Positions 11,699 to 22,342 of a DNA stretch of 64,000 bases are shown piece after piece; position 1 is the stretch's first letter, and each line of letters opens with the position of its first letter. The notes below the pieces were generated by a model, which was given only the letters and a program-made list of their open reading frames with translations, was not told the DNA's origin and searched no databases. Where the stretch lies: NCBI GenBank assembly GCA_016719485.1, contig JADJZB010000026.1, positions 49,704 to 113,703 of the forward strand. The letters are read 5' to 3'. The DNA comes from Holophagales bacterium (lineage in GTDB: Bacteria; Acidobacteriota; Thermoanaerobaculia; UBA5066). Both the position numbers and the translations under genes were made by a program.

Positions 11699-13036
11699 CT
11701 AGAACCCGGCTCGGAGCGTGACGAGGAACTCGTCGGGGTGGACGACGGCGGCCTTCGTCCGCATGTCGTGACGGGCGTACTCGACGGTCAGGTCGACGTT
11801 CCGGACGATGCCGGCGCGGAAGCCGACGTCGAACTTCGACCAGTCCCACGCGAAGGACGGGGCGAGGAAGCCGGCGGGCGTGGAGAAGGCGTTGTCGATC
11901 CGCGAGACGCGGACGGCGGGCTGGATCCAGTTGAACCAGGGCTGGTCGCCGACGGCGAAGAGGCCGTTCAGCGGAATGCGCCAGGCCGCCTCCACTTCGT
12001 AGCCGCGGCGTACCAGGCCCGCGAGGTCCTGGTAGACGTACTGGCCGAAGAGAGAGAAGCGCTCCCAGCGCGCTTCGACGTTCACTCCTGCCTCGGTCTT
12101 GTCGCGGCCGTCGATCCAGCCGGCGGTCCCGGGAGGAACGTCGTCGAGAAGGTCGAGGTCGCCGCCGTAGACCGTCCCCTCGATCGCGAGCCGGTCGGCG
12201 AGCTGGCGGTGGTACATCCATCCGAGGACGTCGAGCCCGCGCCTTCCGTCCTGGGACACGACACGGAAGCCGAGACCGCCGCCGGCCTGGAAGCCGCCGT
12301 CGAGGCGCGTGTCGTTCGCCTGCGCGTCGTAGAGGATGGGGAAGCCCGTGCCGTACGGCGCGTCGTCGAGACGCGAGAGATCCTCTCGCTCCGGCGTGCC
12401 GTTGTCCCCCGCCAGGGCGTTCGGGTCGCGCAGGAAGACGGGGTTCCCGTTGGCCCCCGCCGCGCGCCAGTAGAGGACCTTGCCGAGACTCCCGCCCGCC
12501 TCGACACCGATCTCCTCGAAACGATTCACGGCCGTCCCCCAGAGACCGTAGCTCTCCAGGCGCCGCGTCAGCTGCTTGGCGAAGCGGGGCGCCTTCCCCG
12601 CCTGGACGTAGAGGCTCGTGCCGTCGAAGGCCTTCAGCCCGTCGACCCGCTTGCCGAAGCGCAGCCACGCCTCGCGGACCCTCACCGCGTCCGCCGTCGA
12701 CGTCGGGTTGCGGTTGTAGAGGTCGATGAAGTGGATCTCGACCTTGGCCTTCAGCCCTTTGGTCAGCTCCCCCTCGCCGATCAGGTTGACCGTCGAGACC
12801 TCGAACGAGCCGCCCGGATCGACGGTGGCCTCGAAGACGTCGACGCCCTGCATCCGGCCGACCTTTACGTAGTAGTTCTTCGAGTCGCGAAAGTGGAGCT
12901 TGACCTCGCCCTTCAATCGGAATCGGCCGTCTCCCGTCGAGAGCCCGCCCCCTTCCTGCGCAGGCGCCGGGAGAGACGTGGTCGCGAATAGCGCGAGAAC
13001 GATGGACAGCGACGTGCGGCGGGCTCGAGCGCGCAT
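11699..13036 (-). CDS. outer-membrane porin, phosphate-selective porin-like
   Basis: A 445-residue protein with signal peptide (TSLSIVLALFATTSLPAPAQ) followed by repeated amphipathic strands: RFRLKGEVKLHFRDSKNYYV, GELTKGLKAKVEIHFIDLYN, VREAWLRFGKR, LYVQAGKAPRF, and a final VVHPDEFLVTLRAGF that ends in phenylalanine as barrels usually do. The pattern matches the porin O/P-like family (16-18 strands), which forms trimeric diffusion channels. The ATG at 13036 places the signal peptide at the N-terminus; the frame extends upstream only into low-complexity sequence. It is convergent with the DUF4388 gene and downstream of the large surface protein on the same strand, about 107 bases apart. Substrate is unknown. 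Confidence 0.82.
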   Translation of the reverse strand: MRARARRTSLSIVLALFATTSLPAPAQEGGGLSTGDGRFRLKGEVKLHFRDSKNYYVKVGRMQGVDVFEATVDPGGSFEVSTVNLIGEGELTKGLKAKVEIHFIDLYNRNPTSTADAVRVREAWLRFGKRVDGLKAFDGTSLYVQAGKAPRFAKQLTRRLESYGLWGTAVNRFEEIGVEAGGSLGKVLYWRAAGANGNPVFLRDPNALAGDNGTPEREDLSRLDDAPYGTGFPILYDAQANDTRLDGGFQAGGGLGFRVVSQDGRRGLDVLGWMYHRQLADRLAIEGTVYGGDLDLLDDVPPGTAGWIDGRDKTEAGVNVEARWERFSLFGQYVYQDLAGLVRRGYEVEAAWRIPLNGLFAVGDQPWFNWIQPAVRVSRIDNAFSTPAGFLAPSFAWDWSKFDVGFRAGIVRNVDLTVEYARHDMRTKAAVVHPDEFLVTLRAGF

Positions 13037-13143
13037 GGGAGATCTCCTTCCGGCGAGTGCGCGAATCCTAGCAGGGACCCCGCACGCAGCGGCAACTCCC
13101 CGACGCCCTACTGCCTTTCCCGTCGCCCTCTTGCCCGCCGCCC

Positions 13144-16100
13144 CTACGGCAGCTCGACGACCGTCCTTCCCCCTTCCGTGACCGTGAAGGCCTTCGGCGC
13201 GACGCCCTCGACCGCCAGGGTGTAGCTGCCCGGGGCGAGGTTCTCGAGGAGCTCGGTACCGGCCGCGGGCAGGGTGACGTGCCCCTCGTTGCCCCACGAG
13301 CGGTAAGGGTGCGGCTGCCCGAGGGCGTTCCGAAGCGTCGCGCTCCCCTTCGCCCGCGACGCCTCGCCCGGGAGGATCTCGACGCTCCCCCCTGGCGTCA
13401 GCGCCACCGGGAGAGGGGCGCCGGGGACGACGACCCCTTCGAGGACCTGCGTCGCGTAGCCGTTCGAGCCGACGACGAGCGAGTACCTGCCGGGCCTGAG
13501 CGAAGAGATCTCGCCCTTGCCGTCGCCGTCGAGCGAGAGCCACGTGGAGGTGACGTTCGCGCCCGCTCCGTCCTTGACCCTGACGTTGGCCGAGCGGAGC
13601 GGAATCTGGTAGATCCCGTCCCTCACGCGGACTTCGAGCCCCTCGCCCCGGGTCATCTCGATCGTCCCCGCGTCGCCCCCGTCCTCCGTCGCCGAGGCGT
13701 TGTCGCTGGCCTCCTGGTAGCCGGAACGGCGAAGGGTGAGCTTGTAGGCTCCAGGCTCCACGTCGTCGACGAAGAAGCGGCCGTTCGAGTCGGAGGTCGC
13801 GAAGCCCGGGCGAGCCGATGGCGTGCCGTCGAGGGCCGCCGTGATCCGGGCATCGGCGAGGGGCTGTTTCGTCGAGCCGTCGACCACGACGCCGAAGAGG
13901 CGTGCCATCGGCAGGTCGACGTCGAGCGAGGCCTCCCCGTCGATCCGGAGCTCCTTCGATACCGTGCGTCCTCCCGACCCCGGCGCGCCCTGGACGTTGA
14001 CGGTGTAATCGCCGGGCGTGATCCCCTCGATCCGGTAGGAGCCGCTCTCGTCGGTCCGCGCCGAGCCCGACGAGGAACCACGGCCGCCGCCCACGAAGAC
14101 CCTCGCCTCCGCCACCGGCTGCCCGCCGCGCGTCACGCGCCCCGCGAGCGCGCCGGTCCCCTCGAAGACGACCTCGGCTTCGGCCTCTCTCTGCCCCTCG
14201 GCGATCGTCACGCTCCCGGTCGCCGACCGGGTCGACCCCGCGAGGAAGTCTCCCGCGGTGGCGCGGAGCGAGATCGTGCCGGCCGGCGCGCCGGCCAGCT
14301 CGAACCGCCCGTCGGCGCCCGTCCGCGCGGACGCCCAGTACTCACGGGGACCGTTCGCGTTGACGCTCACCCCCGGCGCGGGACGCGTCGGGAAGGCCCG
14401 AGACGACGCCGCGGATCGTCGCGCCTCCGGCGAGGACGAGCGTGACGTCCTCCTTCGTCTCCCCTGCCACGAGAATCGCTTCCACGGGCTCCGTCGTCTG
14501 GCCGGGAACGCTCGCGCGGAGCGTGAAGCGTCCGGGCGAAAGATGGTCGAAGCGGAACCGCCCGGAGGCGTCCGTGGTGGCCGACTCGCCGCCGCCGAAT
14601 CCGCGCCCCGGCGCGTTCGCCCCTTCGAGCGCCACTTCGGCCCCCGGCACGGGCTGCCGCGTCTCGGAGAGGACGACGCCCCCGAGGGAGCTTCCGCGCG
14701 AGAGGGCGACCTCGACGCTGCTCCCCCCTTCCTTCAGGTCGACGTTCTCCGTGCGGTCCGTGTAGTCGGCGTGCTGGACGGAGACGGTCACCTTGCCGGG
14801 GGCGAGCCCCTCGACCTCGAACCGGCCGTCGACGTCGGTGACGAGGTCGCCGCCGAAGCCTGACGCCGGGAACGCCGCACCGCCGGTTTCTCCGGAAATC
14901 CCTACCGTCGCCTCCGGGACGCCCCGCCCGGACCTCGCGTCGGTGACCCGCCCCTTCAGCGTGCTTCCGGGCGGGACCCGGATCTCGACTCCGTCCGTCG
15001 TCGTCGCCTCTTCTACGACGACGCCACCGGCCCGACCGGCCTGGTACCCCTTCGCCGTCACGACGACCTGCCACTTCCCGGCAGGGACGTCCTCGATGGC
15101 GAAACGGCCGTCCGGGGCCTCGACGGCGACCGCCTCGCCCGCGCCTCCGAAACCGCGGCCTCCGGCCCGCCGCCCGGCACGCATCACGTTGCCGCCCCCG
15201 AAACCCGGACGATCCGCCTGGAAGGAGACGTCGAACGACGTGAGCGGCTGACCGGTCCTTCCGTCGACCGCAACACCCTCGATCCGGCCGGCCCCCTCGA
15301 CGATCCACTCGACGTCCGCCGCGGGCGCCACGATGCCTCGCTTCAGCGGCCCGGGCCCCCCCGCGAGGGCCACGGCGAAGAGCTGCAGGTCGTAGGCTTC
15401 CCCGGCCTTCAGGCCGTCGAGGAAGAACGCCCCGTCCGGCCCGGTCGGCATCGCGACCGACCCGAAACCTCCCGTCGGCGCCTTGCCGGACAGCCGGGGT
15501 ATGACGAGGTAGCCCTCTGCGCCCCCACCGGTCTTGCGGAGGACGAAGCCCGCGATCGCCGCCCCCGGGGAGAGCACGACGTCGACCGGTTCGGGATGCG
15601 TGTCGCGCACGAGCCTCAGCGGGTCGACGACCTCCGTCGCCCGGCCCGGCGCCTTCGCGCTGAACGCCCAGTCGCCGGCGGGAATCCCCTTCAGCTCGAA
15701 GCGCCCGTCGGCACCGCTCTTCGCCGAGGGCGATCTCCGAGACGCCGCCGAAGCTCATCTGCATCATTCGTCCTCCGCTGGAGGAGCGGACGACGCGCGA
15801 CTGCGAGAGCGCCACCTCGACGCCGGCGATCGGATTGCCCTCGAGGTCCTTCACCGTCCCCGTCAGAACGAGGCCGCGCCGCAGGGTGACGATTGCTCCC
15901 GTGCGCGTTCCGCCGGCCACGAGCGAGATTCCCCCGAGCTTTCCCTTCTCGTAGTCCGGGTGCTGCACGTCGATCCGCTGGTTCTCGCCCGGTGGGAGAC
16001 GCGAGACGGAGAAGGTTCCGTCGGCGCGCGAGCGGATCCTCGCTCCCGTGTCGCCCGCCCAGGCCCGCATCACCAGGCGGAACGGGCTGTCGCCGCCGGA

Positions 16101-17316
16101 GACGACGGACCCTCGCGTCCGCCACCGGCCCGCCGTCCTCGTCGACGACCCGCCCCGAGAGCGACGCGCCGCGCGTGAGCGGGACGTCGAGGACCTTCGT
16201 CGCCCCTTTCTCGAGCCGGACGTTCGCGCGCGTCCACCGGACGTGCGCGGGCTCGTCCGCGCGAACGGTCACGTCCGCGGGCCGTAGCCCCTTCAGCCGG
16301 TAGCGTCCGTCGGCCCCCGAGCGCGCCACGAGCCGGCCCGGGCCCGAGGAGACCGTCAGCTTCACGCGCGGGACGGGCTTCAGCGTGGCAACGTCGAGCG
16401 TCCGCCCCTCGAGGACCGTCGGCGGGGCGAGCGCGAGCACGACCGGCTTCCCGCCCGGCACGGGCGTCACGCCGGGAGCTTCGGCGAATCCGTCGTCCCC
16501 GGCGTCGGCGACGACGCTCCCGCGGCGGGAAGGAAGATCGGCGAGACGGAAGGTGCCGTCGGCGCCGACCTCGACCCAGCGGGTCTCGAGCCCGTCCCCC
16601 TCGTACCGCACGAGCGCACCGGCCGCAGGCTTGCCGTCCCTCTTCTTCACGCTCCCGGACAGAGGCGCCCCCGCCACCAGGGCGATGGCCCGGCTCTGAG
16701 CGCCCCCTTTCGCCCCGCTCAGGTGCGCCGGCGCGAAGCCGTCCGCCACGACGAGCAGCTCGTTGCGCTCGGACGCCGCATTCTCGAAGCGGAACGTCCC
16801 GTCCGCGCCCGTGCTCGATTCCTCGGGGACGGGGCTGAGACCGAAAGAGCCGTCGAAGCGCCCCCGCGCCGTCAGCGTGACGCGCGCCCCGGCGACCGGC
16901 CTGCCCCCCGGCCCTGTGACGCGCCCCGCCAGCGCCTCGGCCTTCCGGAGCGGCAGCTCGCCGAGCTCGTCCGTCTCGGATGCGTCGTAGATGCCCTCGA
17001 GCTCTGCCGCGATGGCACCCTTCGCGGCGATGCGGACGCGGTAGAGGACCTCCTTCCCGGGCGCGGCGGGAACCGTGAGGGCGAACGCCCCGCCGGACCC
17101 GGCCGTCACCGAAGCGAGCGCCTTCGGCTCGGCCTCGCCCCGCGCCTGGCGGCGCGCCTTCTCCAGCGGCTCCTCGAACGGGATCGCCGAGACGATCGCG
17201 GCGGCCGGCTTGCCGTCGATCGCGACGGTGCCGCTCAGCGTTCCCGCGGAAGCGGACGGGCCCGGGAGGACGAAGACGAACGCCAGAAGGGCGACGGCCA
17301 GACGGGTTCGAGTCAC
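13144..17316 (-). pseudogene. giant carboxypeptidase-regulatory-like repeat surface protein, three frame breaks
   Basis: Read across three single-base shifts this encodes about 1,390 residues: a signal peptide (AVALLAFVFVLPGPSASA) and at least ten tandem CarboxypepD_reg-like Ig folds, seen as repeated modules such as GRVTDARSGRGVPEATVGIS, GRFEVEGLAPGKVTVSVQHA and GRFRFDHLSPGRFTLRASVP. Such proteins are secreted or envelope-attached. Breaks fall near 16,113, near 15,727 (one extra base) and at the C5 run 14,370-14,374 (one extra base); the repeat pattern resumes directly after each. The surviving pieces are roughly 16,113-17,316, 15,730-16,113, 14,372-15,727 and 13,144-14,372. GTG at 17316 is preferred because GGAGG lies five bases upstream, inside an alternative ATG (17328). 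Indel errors explain it better than decay, since no stop occurs within the modules. Confidence 0.75.
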
Positions 17317-17503
17317 GAGGACCTCCATGGGCTTCCTGCGGCGGTCCGCCGCGGGCATCTCCTGGGACGCACGGAACGAACGCTCAGTTTACGGAGGGCG
17401 GCCTCCGCGGTCACGCGCATCTTCCGCCACGGCTCCACGACGACCTTCGGCCCTCCGGCCCACCGGTCCTACAATCCGAGGCCTGCACCCCGGAGGGAAC
17501 GTG

Positions 17504-18073
17504 ATGAGCCAGCCGATCGTGGTCCGGAAGTACGAGAACCGCCGTCTCTACGACACGTCGTCGAGCCGCTACGTCAACCTCCCCGAGATCGCCCAGATGG
17601 TCCGCGAGGGGGCCGAGGTGCAGGTCGTCGACGCGAAGTCGGGCGAGGACATCACGCGGGTGATCCTCACGCAGATCATTCACGAGGACGCCCGCCAGAA
17701 GAAGGGCGAGCTGCCGCTCCCGTTCCTGCGCGAGCTGATCGTCACCTCCGACCGGGCCTTCCGCGACTTCCTCTCCTGGTACTCCGACGCCGCGCTCTCG
17801 GCGCAGCGAGGGGCGAAGGAGGTCTTCACGCCGCTCGCCCACGCCCTGCCGTTCCTCGAGAGGACGCTGGAGACGCTCCGGCAGAAGGCGGCACAGGGGG
17901 GCCCGGGCAGGCCCGAGACCGCGGCGACCTCGACCAGGCCGGACGACGTCGAGAGCCTGAAGGCGCGCATCACCGAGCTGGAAGCCCAGCTCTCCGTGCG
18001 GCGTGCTCCGCGCCGAAAGGCGCCGAAGGCCGAAGCCGTTCCCCGGCGGGCCGCCCGGCGGCCCGCGCGCTGA
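17504..18073 (+). CDS. PHB/PHA synthesis regulator (PhaR-type) DNA-binding protein
   Basis: A 189-residue protein opening with IVVRKYENRRLYDTSSSRYV, the signature of the polyhydroxyalkanoate regulator DNA-binding domain, then a PHB accumulation-regulator domain (VQVVDAKSGEDITRVILTQI, LPFLRELIVTSDRAFRDFLS). PhaR proteins repress phasin and PHA-cycle genes and bind PHA granules. The C-terminus is coiled coil followed by a basic tail (RRAPRRKAPKAEAVPRRAAR). The ATG at 17504 follows GGAGGGAAC. No phasin or PHA synthase is nearby. It sits alone in plus orientation, divergent from the surface protein gene and convergent with the kinase gene. Confidence 0.88.
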   Translation: MSQPIVVRKYENRRLYDTSSSRYVNLPEIAQMVREGAEVQVVDAKSGEDITRVILTQIIHEDARQKKGELPLPFLRELIVTSDRAFRDFLSWYSDAALSAQRGAKEVFTPLAHALPFLERTLETLRQKAAQGGPGRPETAATSTRPDDVESLKARITELEAQLSVRRAPRRKAPKAEAVPRRAARRPAR

Positions 18074-18095
18074 CGGCGCCGTCCGGGTCCGCTCC

Positions 18096-20270
18096 TTACG
18101 CGACGATCCGGGTCAGCGCGGCGTAGAGATCGGCGGCGCTCGCGGGCCTGCGATCGGGCCGCTTGGCCAGGCAGGCGAGGATGAGCCTCTCGAGGTAGTC
18201 GGGCAGGTCGGGACGCAGCGAGCCCGGCCGCGGCGGCTCGGCGGAGACGTGCTTGTGCATCACCTCCGCCGCCTCCTTGCCGAGGAAGGGGCGCTGCCCG
18301 GTGAAGAGCTCGAACAGGACGACGCCGATGGTGTAGAGGTCGCTCCGGGCGTCCAGGTCGCGCCCGAGCGCCTGCTCCGGGCTCATGTAGTGCGGCGTCC
18401 CCACCGTCAGCCCGTCGAGGGACGCGTGGTCGGACCCGTCGGCCGTCCGCGCGATGCCGAAGTCCATCACCTTCACGACGCCGTTCGGCAGGACCATGAT
18501 GTTCTGCGGCTTGATGTCGCGATGGATGATTCCCGCCTCGTGGATCGCGGTGAGCCCGCGGCAGAGCTGCTTGGCGATCTGCAGGCCGGGGGCGAGGGCC
18601 ACTGCGCCGCGCCGGTCGAGGAGCTCGCGCAGCGTCGTTCCGGGGACGTACTCCATCGTCAGGAAGCGGAGGCCGTCGGCCTCGCCGAGGTCGTGCGTCC
18701 TCACGACGTTCGGGTGGGTGATCTTGCGGGCGAGGCGAATCTCCTGCTTGAGCGTCTGGACGGCCTGCGTCCCTTCCGCGAAGGCCTCCGGGGTCAGCAC
18801 CTTCAGCGCGACCTCCTCGTCCAGCTCCCGGTCGAGGACCTGGTAGACCGCGCCCATCCCCCCGCGGCCGAGAACCGAGAGGACGTCGTACCTCCCGGCG
18901 AACGTGGTGCCGAGGCGCGGGCCGGAGGCGGCGGCGCGGGCGCCCCCGGGTGAAACGGTCGCGGCGGAAGTCACCGAGGTCGGCGCGACGCCGCGGGTGG
19001 CGTCGGCAGGCCTGCGGCGCATCTCGGCGAGGAGCTCCTCCAGCTGGCGCTTCTCACGCAGCTCGCCGACGAGCGCCTCGAAGGCGCGCGCGAGCAGGCC
19101 CACCTCTCCGCTCCCTCCCGACGGGAGCTTCACGTCGAGGTTGCCGTCCCGGACGGCGATGGCGCCCGCGGCCAGCTGCTGCAGCGGCCGGGCGATCCGG
19201 CCCCCGAGGAGGAAGCTGACCGGGATCGAGACGACGAGGACGCCGAGGCCGACGAGGAGGAGCGTCTCGCGGATCTTCCGGAAGGCGGCCGTCTCCTCCT
19301 CGCGCGAGCGCGAGACGACGACCGCGCCGAGGGCCTCGCCGGACGCGGAGAGAACCGGGATCGCCTTCACGACCCGCCGCTCGCCGCTCACGACGAGATC
19401 GAGCGGCCCCACCTCCGCCCCCTCCCGGAAGAGCTTCGCCAGGACCGACGGGTCGCCCTTCAGGGCGGGGACGAGCATGTCGCCCCCGAAGTCGTCGGTC
19501 GCCGCCCCGATCTCGAGCTGCGGAGGCGCCCCCTTCTTCGCCGTGTCGGCGACGAAGGCGACCTGCCCGCCCGTCAGATCCCGGAGCTCCCGCGCGCGCG
19601 CCTCGTCGAGCGGAATCGACGCGGCGACGACGCCGACGAGGCGGGCCTCCCCCTTCTGGGGATCGCCCGCGACGACCGGCGCCGCGGCGACGATGGCGAG
19701 GGTCTTCCCCTCCCGGATCGTCGCGGCCGACTCCGTCCAGGAGTCGAGCGGCTCGGCCACCCACGCGACCTCGCGGAACGAGCGTCTCTCCTCCTCGACG
19801 GGGGTCCGGTCGCTGCGCGCCACGAGGACGCCCCCGCGGTCGAAGAAGAAGAACGTCCGCGCGTTCAGGATCTGGGCCTTGTCCTTTGCGGTGTCCCAGA
19901 CGGTCCCGACGGGAGAGTCGAAGATCGCCTTGATTCCCGGCTCCTCGGCCACCGACCTCAGCGTCGCCTTCAGCTGCGACTCGAGGCCCGTCCGGTAGAA
20001 CGCGACGTCGCCCGGGATCTTGCGCAGGGCGGTCCGAATGCTCTCCTCCGCGATCTGGTTCGCACGCCACGTCGCGATCGCCACCGCGAGGCCGAGCGTG
20101 ACGACGACGAGGAGCGCGGCCGAAAGGAAGTACTGCGTCTTCAGGCGAAGCCCTTTCGCCGCCAGACGCGCGCCGCCGAGACCTGCGCTCAGCGGACCGG
20201 AGGCGCCGGCGCGAGGGGCGACCACGGTGGGGGCGGATTCGGAGAGGGAGTCTTCAGTAGCGGTTTTCAT
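18096..20270 (-). CDS. membrane Ser/Thr protein kinase with extracytoplasmic sensor and HAMP
   Basis: A 724-residue receptor kinase. A first membrane helix (LSAALLVVVTLGLAVAIATW) is followed by a roughly 240-residue periplasmic dCache-like sensor (ILNARTFFFFDRGGVLVARS), a second helix (LLVGLGVLVVSIPVSFLLGG), a HAMP region (RIARPLQQLAAGAIAVRDGN) and a coiled linker. The C-terminal Hanks-type kinase has the glycine loop LGRGGMGAVYQV, the VALKVL lysine, HRDIKPQN, DFGIAR and GTPHYMSPEQ. It would phosphorylate cytosolic targets in response to an external signal. The order is that of a chemoreceptor-like sensor joined to a kinase, seen mostly in Acidobacteriota and Myxococcota. Its ATG at 20270 overlaps the cupredoxin gene by 17 bases, so the two are co-expressed. 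Confidence 0.93.
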   Translation of the reverse strand: MKTATEDSLSESAPTVVAPRAGASGPLSAGLGGARLAAKGLRLKTQYFLSAALLVVVTLGLAVAIATWRANQIAEESIRTALRKIPGDVAFYRTGLESQLKATLRSVAEEPGIKAIFDSPVGTVWDTAKDKAQILNARTFFFFDRGGVLVARSDRTPVEEERRSFREVAWVAEPLDSWTESAATIREGKTLAIVAAAPVVAGDPQKGEARLVGVVAASIPLDEARARELRDLTGGQVAFVADTAKKGAPPQLEIGAATDDFGGDMLVPALKGDPSVLAKLFREGAEVGPLDLVVSGERRVVKAIPVLSASGEALGAVVVSRSREEETAAFRKIRETLLLVGLGVLVVSIPVSFLLGGRIARPLQQLAAGAIAVRDGNLDVKLPSGGSGEVGLLARAFEALVGELREKRQLEELLAEMRRRPADATRGVAPTSVTSAATVSPGGARAAASGPRLGTTFAGRYDVLSVLGRGGMGAVYQVLDRELDEEVALKVLTPEAFAEGTQAVQTLKQEIRLARKITHPNVVRTHDLGEADGLRFLTMEYVPGTTLRELLDRRGAVALAPGLQIAKQLCRGLTAIHEAGIIHRDIKPQNIMVLPNGVVKVMDFGIARTADGSDHASLDGLTVGTPHYMSPEQALGRDLDARSDLYTIGVVLFELFTGQRPFLGKEAAEVMHKHVSAEPPRPGSLRPDLPDYLERLILACLAKRPDRRPASAADLYAALTRIVA

Positions 20271-21156
20271 CGTCGTCCGGCGGGGGATAGTTCTTCCCGT
20301 GCTTGTTCTTGTGGGGTTGCTCTTTCCACTGCGACGCGTCGAAGGGAACGGTGACCTCGATCGTGCCGCCCGCCGGGACAGCGACCGTCCCGCTCCACTC
20401 GCCACCCCGCTCCTCCCAGACCTTCAGGGTCTGGCGGCCGGCCGGGACGCCGGACACGAGAGCGATTCCGTCTTTTCCGGCCTGGGCGTAGAGGTTCCCG
20501 TCGACGACGACGACGTAGGCCGCCATCTGGGGGTGGATGTTGCAGTAGACGCGGACGACGCCCGGCTTCTCGAAGCTCGTCTCCCGCGCGGCCCCGTTGC
20601 GGTAGAGACCGAGGTCGAACGGCGAGGTCTCCGAGAGACTGAAGACGTTGTGGAAGATCTTGTCGTAGTTCGGGAACGTGACGGCCGATCCCTTCGGGAC
20701 CGCCAGGACGCGCGGCTCGAACCTCTTCTCACGCGAGGCCATCCGGGGACGCGCTGCCGGGGACGCGCCGCGCAGGCCGGGAAACCAGGCGACGGCGTCG
20801 GCTGAGGGAGCGGCCTTTCCGTCGGCTCCGGTCACGAGGACCTTCACCCGCACGTTTCCCGGCGGGATCGGCGTCGGGGTCGGGCGCGGCGTCGAGGTGG
20901 CCGCCGGCAGAGGAGTGACCGCAGGCAACGGCGTTACGGCAGGCGGCGGGCTCGGAACCGGATGCCAGGGCGGGCTCGGCACTGGGGACGGTGCCCACGG
21001 CGGGGTCGGCGCAGGGGACGGACCCCACCGGGGTACAGCGGTCGGGCTCGACCTGCGCAGCGCGGGCGTCGGCACGGTCCGGTCGTACTGACCGGCGACG
21101 GTCCGCGGGTGGAGCGCCAGCAGCGCCACGCAGGCGAGGAGGGGTCGCGAAGGCAT
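20254..21156 (-). CDS. secreted cupredoxin (plastocyanin-like) protein with Pro-rich linker
   Basis: A 300-residue protein with a signal peptide (LLACVALLALHPRTVAGQ), then a repetitive Pro/Thr/Ser linker to about residue 100, then a blue-copper fold. Copper ligands are visible: His in NYDKIFHNVFS, then Cys, His and Met in VYCNIHPQM. A Gly-rich C-terminal beta domain (GVPAGRQTLKVWEERGGEWS) and a charged tail end the protein. Plastocyanin-like proteins of this type carry electrons or sense copper or redox state outside the cytoplasm. Overlap with the kinase gene suggests it could supply or modify the signal sensed by the kinase, which is inference only. The cysteine desulfurase gene upstream on the same strand is 17 bases away. 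Confidence 0.85.
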   Translation of the reverse strand: MPSRPLLACVALLALHPRTVAGQYDRTVPTPALRRSSPTAVPRWGPSPAPTPPWAPSPVPSPPWHPVPSPPPAVTPLPAVTPLPAATSTPRPTPTPIPPGNVRVKVLVTGADGKAAPSADAVAWFPGLRGASPAARPRMASREKRFEPRVLAVPKGSAVTFPNYDKIFHNVFSLSETSPFDLGLYRNGAARETSFEKPGVVRVYCNIHPQMAAYVVVVDGNLYAQAGKDGIALVSGVPAGRQTLKVWEERGGEWSGTVAVPAGGTIEVTVPFDASQWKEQPHKNKHGKNYPPPDDDENRY

Positions 21157-21172
21157 ACGGTTCAGAACGATT

Positions 21173-22342
21173 CTATGCCGAGAGCGACGCCATCTCAGAC
21201 CGGATGCGGCGGACGGCCTCGACGACCTCCGACGCCGCGAAGTCGACCTCGGCCACCGTCGTGAACCGGCCGAGACCGAACCGGATCGTCGCCTTGGCGA
21301 GGGCGTCCGGGACGCCGAGCGCCCGCAGGACGTGGCTCGGCTCGGCCGACGCCGTCGTGCAGGCCGACCCCGAGGAGACCGCGAGGTTTCGAAGGGCCGT
21401 GATGAGGCGCTCCCCGTCGACGCCCGCGAAAGAGAGGCTCAGGTTGCCCGGCAACCGCTCGACCGGGTGCCCGTTGAGGGTGACGCCGTCGAGCGCGCCA
21501 CGGATCGCCCCGTCGAGCCGGTCTCGCAGAGCGACCAGGCGCGCCGCCTCGACGTCGCGCTCCCGGGACGCGAGCCGGACGGCCGCACCGAAGCCGGCGA
21601 TCCCCGGTACGTTCAGGGTCCCCGAGCGGAGGCCTCGCTCGTGTCCGCCGCCGAACACGAGGGGCGCGAGGGCCACCCGCGGCCGGCCCCTCACCCAGAG
21701 CGCACCGACTCCCTTCGGGCCGTGGAGCTTGTGGGCGCTGAGAGAGGCGAGCGCGACGCCGGAACTCACGTCGAACGGCACCTTCCCGAGGGCCTGCGCG
21801 GCGTCGGTGTGGAAGAGGACGCCGCGTGAACCACAGAGCGCGCCGATCTCCGCCACCGGGTTGAGCGTCCCGACTTCGTTCTGGGCCGCCATCAGCGAGA
21901 CGAGGATCGTCCGGTCCTTCAGCGCCGCGGCGACCGCCTCCACCGCGATCCGCCCCGTCTCGTCCGGTGCGAGAACCGTCACTTCGAACCCCTCCGCGGC
22001 GAGCTGCCGGCAAGGGTCGAGAACGGACCGGTGCTCGACGGCGGAGGTGACGACGTGGTCTCCCCGACCGCGGGCGGCCCTGGCGGCGCCGAGGATCGCG
22101 AGGTTGTTCGACTCGGTCGCGCCGGACGTGAAGACGATCTCCGCGGGCTCGGCGCCGAGGGCCGCCGCGATCTCCTCGCGTGCGGACGAGACGGCGCTCT
22201 CGGCGGCCCAGCCGAAGGCGTGCTGGCGGGAGGCGGCGTTCCCGAAGTCCCCCGTGAGCCAGGGGAGCATCGCCTCGAGGACACGCGGGTCGAGCGGCGT
22301 CGTCGCCTGGTGATCCAGGTAGACGGGCCGCCGGCGGCTCAC
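21173..22342 (-). CDS. cysteine desulfurase (IscS/NifS family)
   Basis: A 389-residue PLP enzyme that takes sulfur from cysteine for Fe-S cluster and thio-cofactor synthesis. It begins with [20 protein letters not shown], has the PLP-lysine region [24 protein letters not shown], and the catalytic-cysteine loop [20 protein letters not shown], as in class I desulfurases. The GTG at 22342 overlaps the stop of the Rrf2 gene (GTGA), so regulator and enzyme form a translationally coupled unit. No IscU or SufB follows in the window, so the scaffold must be elsewhere. Confidence 0.95.
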   Translation of the reverse strand: MSRRRPVYLDHQATTPLDPRVLEAMLPWLTGDFGNAASRQHAFGWAAESAVSSAREEIAAALGAEPAEIVFTSGATESNNLAILGAARAARGRGDHVVTSAVEHRSVLDPCRQLAAEGFEVTVLAPDETGRIAVEAVAAALKDRTILVSLMAAQNEVGTLNPVAEIGALCGSRGVLFHTDAAQALGKVPFDVSSGVALASLSAHKLHGPKGVGALWVRGRPRVALAPLVFGGGHERGLRSGTLNVPGIAGFGAAVRLASRERDVEAARLVALRDRLDGAIRGALDGVTLNGHPVERLPGNLSLSFAGVDGERLITALRNLAVSSGSACTTASAEPSHVLRALGVPDALAKATIRFGLGRFTTVAEVDFAASEVVEAVRRIRSEMASLSA

